Assembly (NCBI GenBank): GCA_963932465.1
Contig: OZ010786.1
Coordinates: forward strand, 446,884,619 to 446,948,618
Direction: 5' to 3'
DNA from: Maratus speciosus
Lineage: Eukaryota > Arthropoda > Arachnida > Araneae > Salticidae
DNA length: 64,000 bases
The notes under the pieces were generated by a model. It worked only from the letters and a program-made list of their open reading frames with translations. It had not been told where the DNA came from and did not search any database. The number at the start of each line of letters is the position of its first letter. The stretch's first letter is position 1. Shown piece after piece: positions 22,880 to 34,667 of this stretch. Both the position numbers and the translations under genes were made by a program.

Positions 22880-25510
22880 TTTGTTTATTTGTAGGAGGTA
22901 ATCTCTGGAACTACCGAACCGATTTCAAAAGTAATGTTATCAAAACGATGGTGTCAGTAGAGATCTGCACGGGCCGGGCTCGTGCCTATTTTGAATCCCG
23001 TCACTCGGACCGGGACGGGTTCGGACATTACTTTTTTCGGAAGAATCGGGACGGGCCTAACTTATTTTTTCTGTACAGTGCCGGGGCTGTTTTCTTTCTT
23101 AGTCTTCACGGCCCAAAATTTTCAGTCCTAGTTTTGAGCCAGCCCGTATGAAAACCATTGTCTCGGCGTGGCCTGTCCATTCAAAGGTCAGTAAAATTAA
23201 GCCTGGCCCAAAGATTTTTACAAAAAGTGCATGCATTTTTAGATCACCATTCTTCTACAATTAAACATTAACATTTATCCTTTTTAAAAAATAGTAATTT
23301 TTTACGCTAATACGTGAAAAAAGTACCTGCCTATGACAGAATCCTGTTTTAAACTGAAAAACGTATTGATCCATGCAAAATTAATGTACTAATACGTAAG
23401 AAAAGAATATATAATGCATTTACACTTGCTAAGAGGGAAACTTTCTATAACGCATTTTTTTTTCTTTTCTATGTAATTGAGTCTTAGAAGATTTTACTGT
23501 GTAGCATTTTTCAGATTTTTAACACTTTAATACATTGAATATGGATTAACAATAGTATTGATAACTGAAACATTTACATACAAGAAATAGCAATTCATTA
23601 AAAAAATAAATATCGTAGCCTGCGGCATTTCTATAAAAGTGAAGTTTAGAAACATAAAAAAAAGTTAAGATACATATTTTTGGTTAAAACTCCTCGTACA
23701 AGACAAATTTTTAACCAAATCGACGTAAAAGTCAATGTTTTGTAGAAATTCACTCGGGCCAATATTTTTTTTTCTACGGGCCGCGCCGGACCGGGCAATA
23801 TTTTTTTCTACGGGCTGGGCTCGAGCCGAACTTTTAACTTGTTTACCGGGCCGGGCATATATATTTTTTGTGCGGGCTGGGCCGGGCCGGGCCGGGCCGG
23901 GCCTGGAAATTTCGACACGTGCAGACCTCTAGGTGTTAATCCCTTTTTCAACATAGGCTACATCTTATGTCCATGTCACTACCCGAAAGGAGGTGCAGGA
24001 GCGAAAAACGTTCTAAAAATGCGATTTTCGTGTTACTGAAGGGCCTAGAAACATGAAATTTCGAATGGTAGTTACTTATAAGATATAAGTGATTTCTAAG
24101 AACATTTCTTAAATAATTCGAAATTTAAAAGGCGTTAAAAATGCGCAAAAAGCGTTCTAAACACGTTCTAAATGGCGATTTAGACACAATATCAGGAAGT
24201 ATTGATCCGATTTAAAAAATAAAGGTGACAGTCCTTCTTCCAACATAGGGTATATTTTATGTCGGTACCATTACCACCTGGGGGTTGGAGGAACAAAAAA
24301 GTTCTAAATTGCGATTTTTGTATTACTAACGGACCTAGAAACATGAAATTCCACATGTTAGTGACTTATAAGACATAAATGAGCTCTAAGAAAATTTCAT
24401 AAAAAATTCAAAATTTAAAAGAGGTAAAAATGCGCGAAAAGCGTTCTAAAAAAAGCTCTAAATGGCGATTTCTATGTAATTTCAGGAAGTATCAACCAAT
24501 TTCAAAAATGATGGTGAAAGCCCTTGCTCTAACATAGGCTCTATTCCAAGTCGTTGTCACTACTACTCAAAAGCAAAAAACGTTCTAAACTGCGATTTTT
24601 GTGATACTGCAGGGGTTTAGCAATTTGAAAATAGGCATGGTAGTTACTTATAAGATATAAATGATATCTAAGAACATTGATAAAAAATTCGAAATTTAAA
24701 AGGGGTAGAAAAGGGCGAAAAGCGTTCTAAAAAAACTTTCTAAATATATATTTCTGAGCAATCTCAGAAAGTATCAAACAAATTTCAAAAGTAATGGTTG
24801 GGAATTGATAATGACAGCTTTTGCTCCAAATAAAGCTCTTTTTCATTTCGTTGTCACTACCACTTAGGTATTGCAGGAGCAAAAAATTTCTAAGTTGCGA
24901 TTTTTCTGATATTGTTGGTGCTAGCTGTGTGAAATTAAGCATGGTAGTTATGAGATGTAAATGCTCCATAAAAACAGTTTCTAAAGTATTCAAAATTTAA
25001 AAGATGAGAAAATTCGTGAAAAGCGTTCTAAAAATGCTCTAAATTGCGATTTCTACGCGATCTGAAGAAGTATAAAACCGATTTTAAAAGTAATGGTTGT
25101 AAATTGATGGTGACAGTCCCTGCTTCAACATAGGCTATATTTTATGTTGTTGTCACTAACGCATGGGGACTGCAGGAGCAAAAAATGCTCTAAATTGCAA
25201 TTTCTGTGATAATGAAGCGGCTAGAAACTTTAAATATGGGATGGTAGTTACTTATAAAGTATAAATGCCCTCTAAGAACAGTCCAAAATAAATTCGAAAT
25301 TCAAAAGGTGTGAAGCGCAGGGAAGCAGCTAAAAGCGTTCTAAAAAAGCATTTTCTATGTAATATTAGGAAATACTAAACCGGTTACAAAATTAATGTTG
25401 GCAAATTAATGACGATAGTCTCTGTTTCAACATAGGCATTTTATGTTAGTGCCACTAACACCAAAGATATGGTAGACTGTTAGATAACAAGCTTGGAATT
25501 GTACATGATT
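22880..25510 (+). repeat. Tandem array, unit about 295 bp, inside the Helitron
   Basis: The landmark AACATAGG or its variant occurs at 23950, 24242, 24531, 24828 (degraded), 25127 and 25428, spacings 292, 289, 297, 299 and 301. Units also share AGCGTTCTAA, TGCGATTT and GATTTCAAAA(G)TAATG. A first unit is split by the hAT-like insertion. Divergence between units is substantial. Confidence 0.85.
22958..23931. mobile_element. hAT-like non-autonomous element with CGGGCC-rich ends
   Basis: The TIRs are TAGAGATCTGCACG and, inverted, TAGAGGTCTGCACG. They are flanked by an imperfect 8-bp duplication GGTGTCAG (22950-22957) and GGTGTTAA (23932-23939), the length expected for hAT. Both ends carry reiterated GGGCCGGGC; the centre is AT-rich with no transposase. 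The GC-rich ends create spurious ORFs (23735-24039). Confidence 0.8.
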
Positions 25511-25841
25511 GTTAATTTTTAGATGTAAGTGCGTACTAATAACGGTTTCTAAAAAATTAAAACTTCAAATGAATGCTGAAATAAGCATATGAAATGAGCA
25601 TAAAAGTTTCAAAATACTTTCTAAATTATCATTTATTTAGAATTAGTTTTAGTTCTTCATATGAAGTTATGTCTCATTTCTTCGTAATGCAGTGTAATAA
25701 TGAAGTTTAGTCAAACTGTGACTTAATTAGTAATTTTTGAATTATTTCTAAACGTATAATTTCTTCTAATAAAAATAAAACATATAAATCTCATTTGGCA
25801 TATTTCAACTATTACGAGAGCAAAATTGCGGGTTTTGCTAG

Positions 25842-27200
25842 TTTATAAATAAAAAGAGCCTATATTTCTATATTAGAATTATCCTTCTAATAAAAGACTA
25901 ACAATAATCCTAGAAAACTTACAGAGTAAGCTTCAAAATCTATAACATTGCTCTGCTTTTTCATTATTGTGAATTCGGGTTAGAAATGGCCCTAGTTCGT
26001 CGTAATTTTTAAATATCTGCTGATTAAAGCGGGTTCTTTGAACACGTTTAATTTTGGAATACGAATACATTTATGCATCATACCGAATTATTATATCATT
26101 ATACCAAATAATAGTTCAATCATATTCGGTATAATTAATAAGTCATCATAATTCATCACTGTTGTATAGCTCATAATAATTCATTATACCGAAAAAGTTG
26201 TACAACTATATGTAGAGATGGATTCATATATTTGAAGCAGAAATGGTTAAAAATATATAACAACTTTGGGTGGAGTAACAACTTTGGTGGAAAATCGTAT
26301 GTATACGATTTTCCTTTTTTTTTAATACAGCCATTTCCCGACAGTAGACTACTTATTTAATTACAAATATACTGCGATTGGATAAGCCGCAATTGTCTAT
26401 TTGCAAGTAGTGGTATTCAAAGTAAATATCGTTTAAACGCCGTACGCCTCGTCTCGCACAAGTTAAATTTTATTCGCATTTAAAATAAAATAATTTACTG
26501 TTCTTTTGTGAATATTTATTCAAATTTGATTGTAGTAAAACAGGGTAATTTTTTATAGAAAAACACTTATTTTCTTTTTCTTAATTTCCATGAAAAGGTT
26601 TTTTACATATCTAATACAATTACGAATATTTAAATTTCTGCGCAATTCTGATACTTTTAAAAGTAAAGTTAAATTTTTCTTCCTCTCAGAAATTAGATTT
26701 GTATAACATTCGTGCAAAATTTTTCTTTCAAGGCAAAAATAAAATTTTTTGTATGGAAAATTTCATTATCATAACAAAAGCGCAAGAGTCTTAGAGATAA
26801 AAATGTTAACATGCATTGAAACAACGAACTGCTTTTATAAAGTATCACTTGCATCTGTTATTACATTTCGTAAACTCTGTGACTTAGACATGAAAAATAC
26901 AAATAAAGAAATAGCTACGAACAAGCAAGCGTTTATAAAGTGAGGTTTCGTTTCGTTTAAAAAAATATGCATAAAACATTAAATTTCTAGCTTAATAATA
27001 AAGGGTACTTTCAAGTATAATAGCCTAGAGAAAATAATGCTAGAGAAAATTGATTTGTCGAAAAATGAAAATTTTTCATGCATCTTTTCTGGCAGCCAAT
27101 TCACTATTTCATGCACAAGCAATAGTTCTTCAATATTTATAGAATTTATTTAATACAAAAAAGCTATTTATCTATTGTTATATATAAACAAAAGTAAACA
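25842..27200. other. No recognised gene
   Basis: AT-rich. Near 26080-26205 there is a cluster of CATTATACC and TAATTCA words on both strands that could form imperfect hairpins, but I cannot define an element. The 64-codon ORF at 26749-26943 has no domain. Confidence 0.45.
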
Positions 27201-27430
27201 GTATATAGGGAGGTTCAAAAGGTCATTCCAAATGGCACATGTGGGTGTGTCAGGTCTTGAGAAGCATGAATTACATAGGAAGTGGGAGTCGTAAACATGA
27301 TAGTGACAGTGCAATTGCATCGTGCTCGTGATGCAAAGAAAAGATAACAAACTGTGTAAAAAGACTTTTATTTTGCAAAAAACTTATTCCAAATACAAAA
27401 TAGAAATGAAAAATGTTACAACTTATAACA

Positions 27431-27700
27431 AGTGCTCAAAATGTGCCCCATTAGCCGTGATGTACCCCATTAGCCCATGTGCCCCATTAGCATGCTTCAC
27501 ATCGGCGCCACATGAAATTGCGAACACGTTTCAATTGGCCAGGAGTCTCCCGGACACGTGCCGCCGCTTCAGCGTTACGCGCCATGGGGCTCATGGCCGA
27601 TGAATCGGGGGACTCGATCAGAGACTTAAGCTAACCCCAAAGGTAGAAATCTAGGGGGGTTAGGTCCGGGGATTGCAGTTTAAACGATACAGGGCCGATT
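27431..27700 (-). pseudogene. Transposase C-terminal remnant (SPDLTPLDF type)
   Basis: Minus-strand pieces read SPDLTPLDFYLWG, then ARVRETPGQLKRVRNF and RRCEAC, then NGAHFEHL. This is the order of the C-terminal part of the IS630/mariner-like DDE transposases of arthropods whose catalytic motif is SPDLTPLDFFLWG and whose end is HFEHLL. Stops interrupt it (after YLWG, and in a short duplicated GCCCCATTAGC-like region). The N-terminal part is absent. Confidence 0.6.
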
Positions 27701-27776
27701 GGGACGTGTTTACGATTCCATACAGCGCCGATGTGAAGCATGCATCACAGCTAATTGGGCACATTTTGAGCACTAG
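27680..27776 (+). pseudogene. Second copy of the same transposase tail, opposite strand
   Basis: Plus-strand reading gives GRVYDSIQRRCEACITANWA and then HFEH followed by TAG. It is the same C-terminus as the minus-strand remnant, so two tails of one family face away from each other. Only the last 30 or so residues are present. Confidence 0.6.
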
Positions 27777-28005
27777 TCATGAGTTGTAGAATATTTCCTT
27801 TCTCTTTTGTACTTTTATTACCTTTTTTTGTAAAATAAAGCCATCTTTGCCATATTTGCTTTGCGTCAAGGTCGCGTTGCAATTGCACTGCCACGACCAC
27901 GTTTCCGGCTCCCAGTTCCTATGTAATTCTTGCTTGTCATGACCTGACACACCCAAACGTGCCGTTTGTACATGGACATTTGAACAACTCTGTATAAAAA
28001 GCAAT

Positions 28006-30420
28006 AATATATATATATTAACAAGCCAAATTTAACCAAGCATAAAATATCACCACTTTTCTTTTCAAAGCTGCTTATATCATTAGGCAACAAATCTCAC
28101 TTTCTCAAGAACGCTTTGTATCAAGCGATTTAAAAAAGATGTGTTCTGTTAAAATTGTCAGATATTAAAAACTCAGTATTTAGTACAGTATGTAGTAGCT
28201 GTTTATCATGTCGACAATTTCAGTACGCCCACACACGTATTGTTGTTGAATGATAACATATATGCATATTTTATAGCATAAAATTCTTCTAACAACTTAT
28301 TAAAATCATTTCACCCCAATTTTTTCTGTGGTTTCCATTGGGATTATAATTGAATATCTAAGGTTTGTAATAAGGAATTTAGATGTTTAACATATTTCTT
28401 TGGTTATTTATGTCCAAGATAGTCTGTTTTAAATATACTTTCAAAATGTTTCATGAATATTTATTTTTCATACGTTGTAGAATGATCGAAAATATCTTCG
28501 TTAAGTTGCAGAAAATTACGTATTTTAACTGTTATTATTATTTTTTTCAACTTACGTGCATTTGTGCATTTAAATGTAAAATACTGCACATAACATAAGG
28601 GATATAACATAACGGAAGCCAACTCGCCAACAAAATAACGTTTACCTTATTATCATATTTTATATGTTTAGTTTTTTTTTTAGATCTGATACACCAAAAA
28701 CGAAGAAAATCATTTTTAGTGTAAATAATGGAAGATCATAAAATAAGAAAATATAAATACATGCGGATTTAATCCGTTAAAGGAAATGGAACATACGGAA
28801 TAAAAATCTTTGAACACGAAGCGCAGTAAATGACTTTATGACAGTAAATGACTTTATCGATTATGTTCGATCATTTTGTTTTAAATATTTTTATAATAAT
28901 AGTTTTTACGACATAAAATACTTACAAAATATAAAAAAGAATTTCAAGTTCATAAAAACTTCATATTTCTAACATTATTTTACTTTTATATTTCTAGGAA
29001 TTTTTTATCATATATTTAGACCATTAAATTAAACATTTCTTATAGGCTGCAAATGAAAAATTATTTACTTTCTTTATTTGAATAAACTTATAATACTTTA
29101 AAACAGATACCACGCTGATTTGAATATCAAGGTATCTTATTTCAAAACTAAAAACATCCATGTTCAAAATTATATAAAGAACAATTAGTGCTAAATACAG
29201 TTGTTCTAAAAAGATCAATGCGTGATATTACACTTTCCGGAAACAACGAAGGGAGGAGTAGTTTGTGCAAATAGCGTTTAATACATGAAAAGGCGGTACT
29301 ATTTATACCACATAAATTTAAACCCGAAATGCTCCTGATATTTGTTTTAAAGTTTGCTTTTTTAGTGTTCGTGAAAAAAATTAACTTTTTTCAAACAAAT
29401 ACGCTTGTCAATTCGAGGTTCATTCGATCATTGCAACATTTTAATAATAAAAGTACTTTCCTCTGAAAGAGTAAAACAATTTAGATTAAAAAAAAATAGG
29501 TATTCTTCGTGTACTGATGCTGTACGCGTACAACGACTGTCGAAAGTGGCATTCAACAGCGTCATCCATGTTAGAAAATAAATTTTGAAGCTGAATGTTT
29601 CCTGTTATTAGCTTCTATTTTTATTGAAAATCATTTTTGAGGATGCTTTTTTTTAAATCCTTATTTATTTTCTGCAGACAGTATTAACCATTTATTCTCC
29701 TATGGTACTATAAAGAACCATAAAAGCAGTAGAATCATCATTATTATTTTTTTTATATTTCAATCATACAATTCCAACGGCACACTTCGATATCGATGCT
29801 ACATACTTCACTTTGTCATTGATAGACAGGACTGATAATTTTGTGAAGTAAAAAATGCGTAATAGCGATATTTCCCAGCCACATATCTCATGTTACATCC
29901 CATCTTCTTGTGTGATGTACGATTAGGTTTCTATCATAAAGTCTCTCGGCGTTATTAGATGGGTACATTGCATAATTTTGTGATTCTTAAATTCTGAAAA
30001 ATATTATTTATTGTTAAATTTAAAAATGTAAATCATTTTAATTTTTTAAGTATCTTTTGAAGTGGTATTTTTAAGTAATATACTAGGAGACATCTGCGAA
30101 TGTATTTGTATTTCACTTATGAATAAAAGCATGTCCTAATTGATTTTTTTAAAATTTAAAATGAACGGCGGTTTTTTTTTGTATCTTTTGATGCTCATTT
30201 AGGAGGAAGTACTAAAAAAGATCTATCACGTACATTTTTGATAAACATGTGAGTCTCCATTCGATTGGTAAATCATGAATTTAGTAGTAAAATTATCATA
30301 GTTTCGAAATCATAAGTTATAAATGTAGTAACAAAGATTCATACAGTTTTAAACATGATAGCAGACTAATACTGCTTTTTATGTGTGTTCGTAATTACAT
30401 AAATACGTAGCACCTTTAGA
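28006..30420. other. Long AT-rich stretch without recognised genes
   Basis: I found no TIR pair, tandem array or conserved ORF. Several 60-75 codon ORFs are compatible with chance. A short direct repeat (AGTAAATGACTTTATGACAG region) lies near 28826-28858. Confidence 0.5.
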
Positions 30421-30424
30421 CCTC

Positions 30425-30740
30425 GTTCGGTCCGTCTGTCTGTCTGTCCATCCGTCCGCATTTAATAGAGCAAAAACTACCCAACCGAATGATCTGAGAT
30501 TTTGAATATATAATTGCTGCGAAATTTTGTAGAGAAATTTAAAAGTTTATGAAAATCGGATGCATAGTTTAATTACAGGGACAGTCAAAATTTTTCAGTT
30601 ACATTATGGCCAACGGAAAAAATTATTGCAAGTGCATTTTAATGATGTTACAGCCTTTCGAACAGAATGAAATAGATAGGCACTTATGAAGTGCACTAAA
30701 ATACACATTCAGTACAACATGCGGTGCAAAAAATATTTAT
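30425..30740 (-). repeat. Member of the CTGT-run repeat family, inverted
   Basis: It starts with TCCGTCTGTCTGTCTGTCCA, then AAAACTACCCAACCGAATGA, and contains TGCATTTTAATGATGTTACA, which matches the inverted sequence at 6230-6245 and TGTATTTTAATGACATTACG at about 61420. No coding content. Confidence 0.5.
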
Positions 30741-33360
30741 AAAACTAGTTGTAGTACGAACGCACCTCATTTGCCACGTTTGACGAGCAATTTTCAACTT
30801 GTTTCTTTCGGGGTAGTAGCAAATGGTGCAGAACACAAAAATGGTGGTAGGGTAGAATTCATTTTTGGAGAGAAAGAAAGTACATGATAATTTATTTAGT
30901 TAAGTGGGCAACGTATGGCAACGTAATTATTTATTTAAACTACTAATTACTTAATTAATTTAATTACTAATTTAATTACATAATTTAATTACTAATTATT
31001 TAAATTCATTAAATGTAAGCTAAACCTTTTTTTTAAGCTTTTATGAGATGTTCCTCAATTTCTTACATCTTTTGATCTTTTGTGTTATTTTTCCGGACAT
31101 TCATCCTCATTTGCCCAAATACTTACGTGATAGAGAAAAAATAATTTCATTTTTTAACTCAGTACCCGAAAAAAATCCTAATATGGTTTAGAAATAAATG
31201 AAAAAGTCTTATTTTGCATGTCTGCTTAATAATTACTTATCAAAATGTAGTTGATATGCAAATCGATTTTATGTTTAAATAAAAGGAAAATTCTTTTTCG
31301 TAATTTTTATCAAGAAATGATAGGCGTTTCGTTTTAAGATGTAATTAAAAAGTAAAATGCCGTATAGTTTCCTTATTTCCATAGTTGGAAACTATTTTCA
31401 ACCGCATTGATTCGCTGGTACTTAAAAGTACCCATTCAGATTATTAGCACTAATTAAGGAATTGTTCTTTAATTTTATATCATTATTTTATAAAACTTGT
31501 GATCTGCTTTTATTATATAAAAGGAAAATAAACTGAAGATATATTTTTTAGTTGATAATGTGAGGCATAAAGAATTCAGGAAATTGACTCTTTCACCTTA
31601 AACATGTTTTCATATACATCTCTTGTGCACTTCCAGAAAAAAATGTTATGCAAGCCTTTACACAGTTTATTTTTTTATTTTCTTCAGTTTACTTCTGGAA
31701 AATACAAATGCATCATAGCATCTTATTCACGTGTAATTTTTGCAGGTGTGTGTGCGTCAATGTCGATATGCCACGAGTGTGCAACGTTCATTTTATTAAA
31801 TATAATCGATTAAAAAGATCACTGAGCAGTGATGTTGTTAAAATTTTGACTTTTAATACTTTTCAATATTTAAAAGAGCATCTTTCATAATTATAAAAAT
31901 ATGGAAGTTTGATCAATGTAGTGTCGAAGCAGAAGTTTGAATCAATCTTTTGAAATTTAAATTACTGTTCCAGTTTTTATCATGCACATGGGTAGTTTAG
32001 CTGCAGCAAGGAATTTACAATAGACCTTCCACAACAACATCACAAGCAGAGCTGCATATTTTAAACATTGTCAATAAAAATTAGTGGAAATATAATGCTT
32101 AAATTCTTGTCAAATATATTGCACACTGCTGCGAAGATACAATGAGAATATTTATAAATATTACTTTGTAGTTCATTAATCCACACATATGTCAGACATT
32201 TTAGCTTATTTTGAAAATTTCATATTTTTTTTTTTTTTTTTTTTTTTTACTTGGTCGGCTTTAGAGTGTTTAGTGTATCGAAGCTTTCACGTGGAAGCAC
32301 TGAGCTCTAATATAGAACGGAGGGAAAATTTGGCGACACTGCATCCTGCTGTTTTTAGGGTGATTTCTCCGATGCCGGTATACAGGGCTTCTACTGCCAG
32401 ACTACTTTCGATTTTTAATTTTTATGGTTTAATATGTTAAAATTATATGTTTTGTCTTTTAATTACATATTCGTGCAACCTTAGCGGAAAAAGACATTAC
32501 AACGCTGAAATATTTTAAAAAAATTAGATTCTAAAAAAAAATTCAGGTATCAAGGAGAAATTTGTTTTGCCATGGATTCTATTCAAAGCAAAATTGATTG
32601 AGCAAAATTTATGGCAAAATTATATTCATACGCGTACCGCTGGATTTATAGTAAATTATAGGAAATCAGCACTCTGTTTTATATTAGAGCTTAATGGGTG
32701 GAAGTGTGACTGTCGATACTGATTTCATGTGAATCCACATATCAGTAGTCAATCAAAAGAAATCATTATGTGAATGGTCTTTAAGTGATCCATATATCCT
32801 TCAGTTTGACTAAGAAATAGATGTTAACGTAATTGTTTCCTCATTACATAGAATGACATTATATACCTGGCTGTGTTTGTTGTCAGTGTCCACTCTTTTG
32901 TTCAAATAGACCAAGCAATTTTATTATTTCCTCTGAACACAAAATCCTTTCGACGTTGTCCGGAACAAAAACTTTTACCTTTTATTTATAATTATTTTTT
33001 GCTTATTTCTCCCTTTATTTATTTATTTATTTATATATCTCTATTCAAATGTAAATTATTCTTAAAACATTAAAATTTAATTTTTAACAATAAAAAATTA
33101 AATTTTTAGCTGCCTATGAAATTTGATTCATCTTCTACAATAATAATTCTGTTTTGCATACTTTTTCATTTTTCAGTCTAGAAAATAAATAAATGTTAAT
33201 ATTTGTCCTTAATTTACAAAAGCATAATACATAACAGACTATATAGTTTTACTTTAAACGGATGTTTTATTTTAATGAGAGAGTCAGATTTTCAACATTA
33301 TATAAAATTGATAAAAATGTTAAAATTTTTCATTCCAAGTAACTGAAATGATTTTTCTGC
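30741..33360. other. No recognised gene; possible retro-insert near 32222-32440
   Basis: Mostly AT-rich. At 32222-32249 a run of about 27 T residues precedes a more GC-balanced segment to about 32440; on the minus strand this looks like a body with a poly(A) tail, i.e. a SINE or processed transcript. I recognise no parent gene. The ORF at 32189-32440 is incidental. Confidence 0.35.
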
Positions 33361-33670
33361 TTATACTCTACTTTTATGTGGATCAGCCAGGCTCGGGTCG
33401 GGGCGGTCGGGGTTTGGTTGTGTGAGCAGAGAAATCAGTATACATGGGATTATGGAAACAGCCTCGACCGCATGATTGGATAAAAATACTGATATCAGGA
33501 CGACGGGATGCTGAGACTGTAACCTCCTCAGGGCATACCTTACAGGACTTACCCTAATTATATTGGATGAAAACACGGTATTTTTTAAATTGGTCGTTAT
33601 ATTGGACTTCGTTATATTGAGCTCACACATAATATAAGCACAATTCTTATGATTTATCAAGTGCGCACAC
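33361..33670. other. Possible pogo/Tigger-like fragment
   Basis: TTGGTCGTTATATTGGACTT followed by CGTTATATTGAG (33590-33622) is reminiscent of subterminal repeats of Tigger-like elements. No partner end is found and the 99-codon minus-strand ORF has no domain. Low certainty. Confidence 0.3.
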
Positions 33671-33673
33671 TTA

Positions 33674-34664
33674 CAAGGGAACCACTTTTGGTGTTGCTCG
33701 CACCTAGCATCGAGACCTGGTGCTTTTTCTAGCCCTATACATAAAAGTTAGAGAACCGAAAAAATTTCTCTGTTAAAATAATATTTTATATACTTTTTTA
33801 TACTTTTAGTTTTTTATTATTGCATATTTAGTTGTTTATTTCACGCCAAAAGTGAGTAAAGTCGCCAAATATGGCGCTACAATTTTTCCGCCCGCTTTAT
33901 CCAAAGAGAAAATGTACAGAACATATTACTAGAATTATATCAGATTGCGATTTTTTTTTTTATAATTGATAGCATAAGAAACAAATATTTTTATTTTTTT
34001 TTCTATGCAGACGATAAATATATAAGTAATAAATATAATTCTATAAAAGCTTCGAAGATCATTGAAAACTAATTTTTAGTGAAATACAAAAGAAGCAAAC
34101 TATTTTCTTTTGAAATCGAATGAATTAAAGATTCGAATGTTTAAAATGAAATGTTGCTGTATTAAATGGTCCTTCGGTAAAAGTAATCATAAAGTAAATT
34201 AATATTTTTACACAATTTAGAAAAATTACTGTGACGAAATAGGTCGGGCATTGCAATTTCTAGCTATTACAAATTCAGCTATGACATTTGGCTAGGGCTG
34301 CCGAAAAGCTCTACTTTTGAAAATAAACGCCAACTGTTTCCACGCCAAAAATATGAATATAAAGTTGCAATTTTTCAAAATCAAATTCGTGAGTTTTTGA
34401 AGGAATTTTCAAACTTTTTTCAATATTTTATACTTATTATTAACTAATTTTTATTTTTAAATGCTTTTCTTTAAAAAAATTCAATGTTAATAGTCCGATA
34501 AGTGGTCTCGAAAATTGCATTTTCAGAAAGTTTTGCTGCTGTATAATCAAGAAATATTATTTTAACAGAAAAATTTTATCGATTTTCAAACTTCATAATA
34601 TAGGGTTTTAAAATGCACCAGGTCTCAATGCTAGGCGCGAGCAACACCAAAAGTGGTTCCCTTG
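33674..34664. mobile_element. 991-bp TIR element with TTA target duplication
   Basis: TIRs of about 50 bp: CAAGGGAACCACTTTTGGTG then TTGCTCGC(A/G)CCTAGCAT and GAGACCTGGTGC, nearly identical at both ends. TTA flanks both sides (33671-33673 and 34665-34667), consistent with the 3-bp TWA target of PIF/Harbinger elements. The interior is non-coding and includes CACGCCAAAA twice (about 33842 and 34341). Confidence 0.75.
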
Positions 34665-34667
34665 TTA

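Larger units (their letters stand above)
22842..25841 (+). mobile_element. Non-autonomous Helitron with internal tandem array
   Basis: The 5' end begins TCTATACTTTAATG after an A and runs into AAAGTTTGTTTGTTTG and GGAACTACCGAACCGATTTC, a layout known from arthropod Helitrons. The 3' end is a hairpin GCAAAA-(TTGCGGG)-TTTTGC running into CTAG (25838-25841) followed by T, as expected for insertion between A and T. No Rep/helicase is encoded. Internally there are six copies of a unit of about 295 bp and a nested hAT-like element (22958-23931). Confidence 0.75.
27207..28000. mobile_element. Foldback of two transposon 3' ends (tail regions inverted)
   Basis: The left arm (about 27207-27500) and right arm (about 27715-28000) are inverted copies of one another. 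Both read outward as the transposase C-terminal coding end, then a 3' region with GGGTGTGTCAGGTC and GAATTACATAGGAA, then the terminus (TTCAAA). The centre holds further transposase-coding sequence. The arrangement implies a tail-to-tail dimer or a long-TIR non-autonomous derivative. Confidence 0.65.

Noticed and set aside
23735..24039. GC-rich ORFs inside the hAT-like element
   Set aside because: They read through reiterated GGGCCGGGC and the terminal repeat; no domain, and they cross the element boundary.
22880..25510. Regularly spaced repeats considered as a CRISPR-like array
   Set aside because: Units are about 295 bp, adjacent and diverging, without short identical repeats and unique spacers; the context is eukaryotic transposon DNA.
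33361..33660. 99-codon minus-strand ORF ahead of the TTA-flanked element
   Set aside because: No domain or second copy, and composition is consistent with chance; only weak resemblance of one edge to Tigger-like subterminal repeats.
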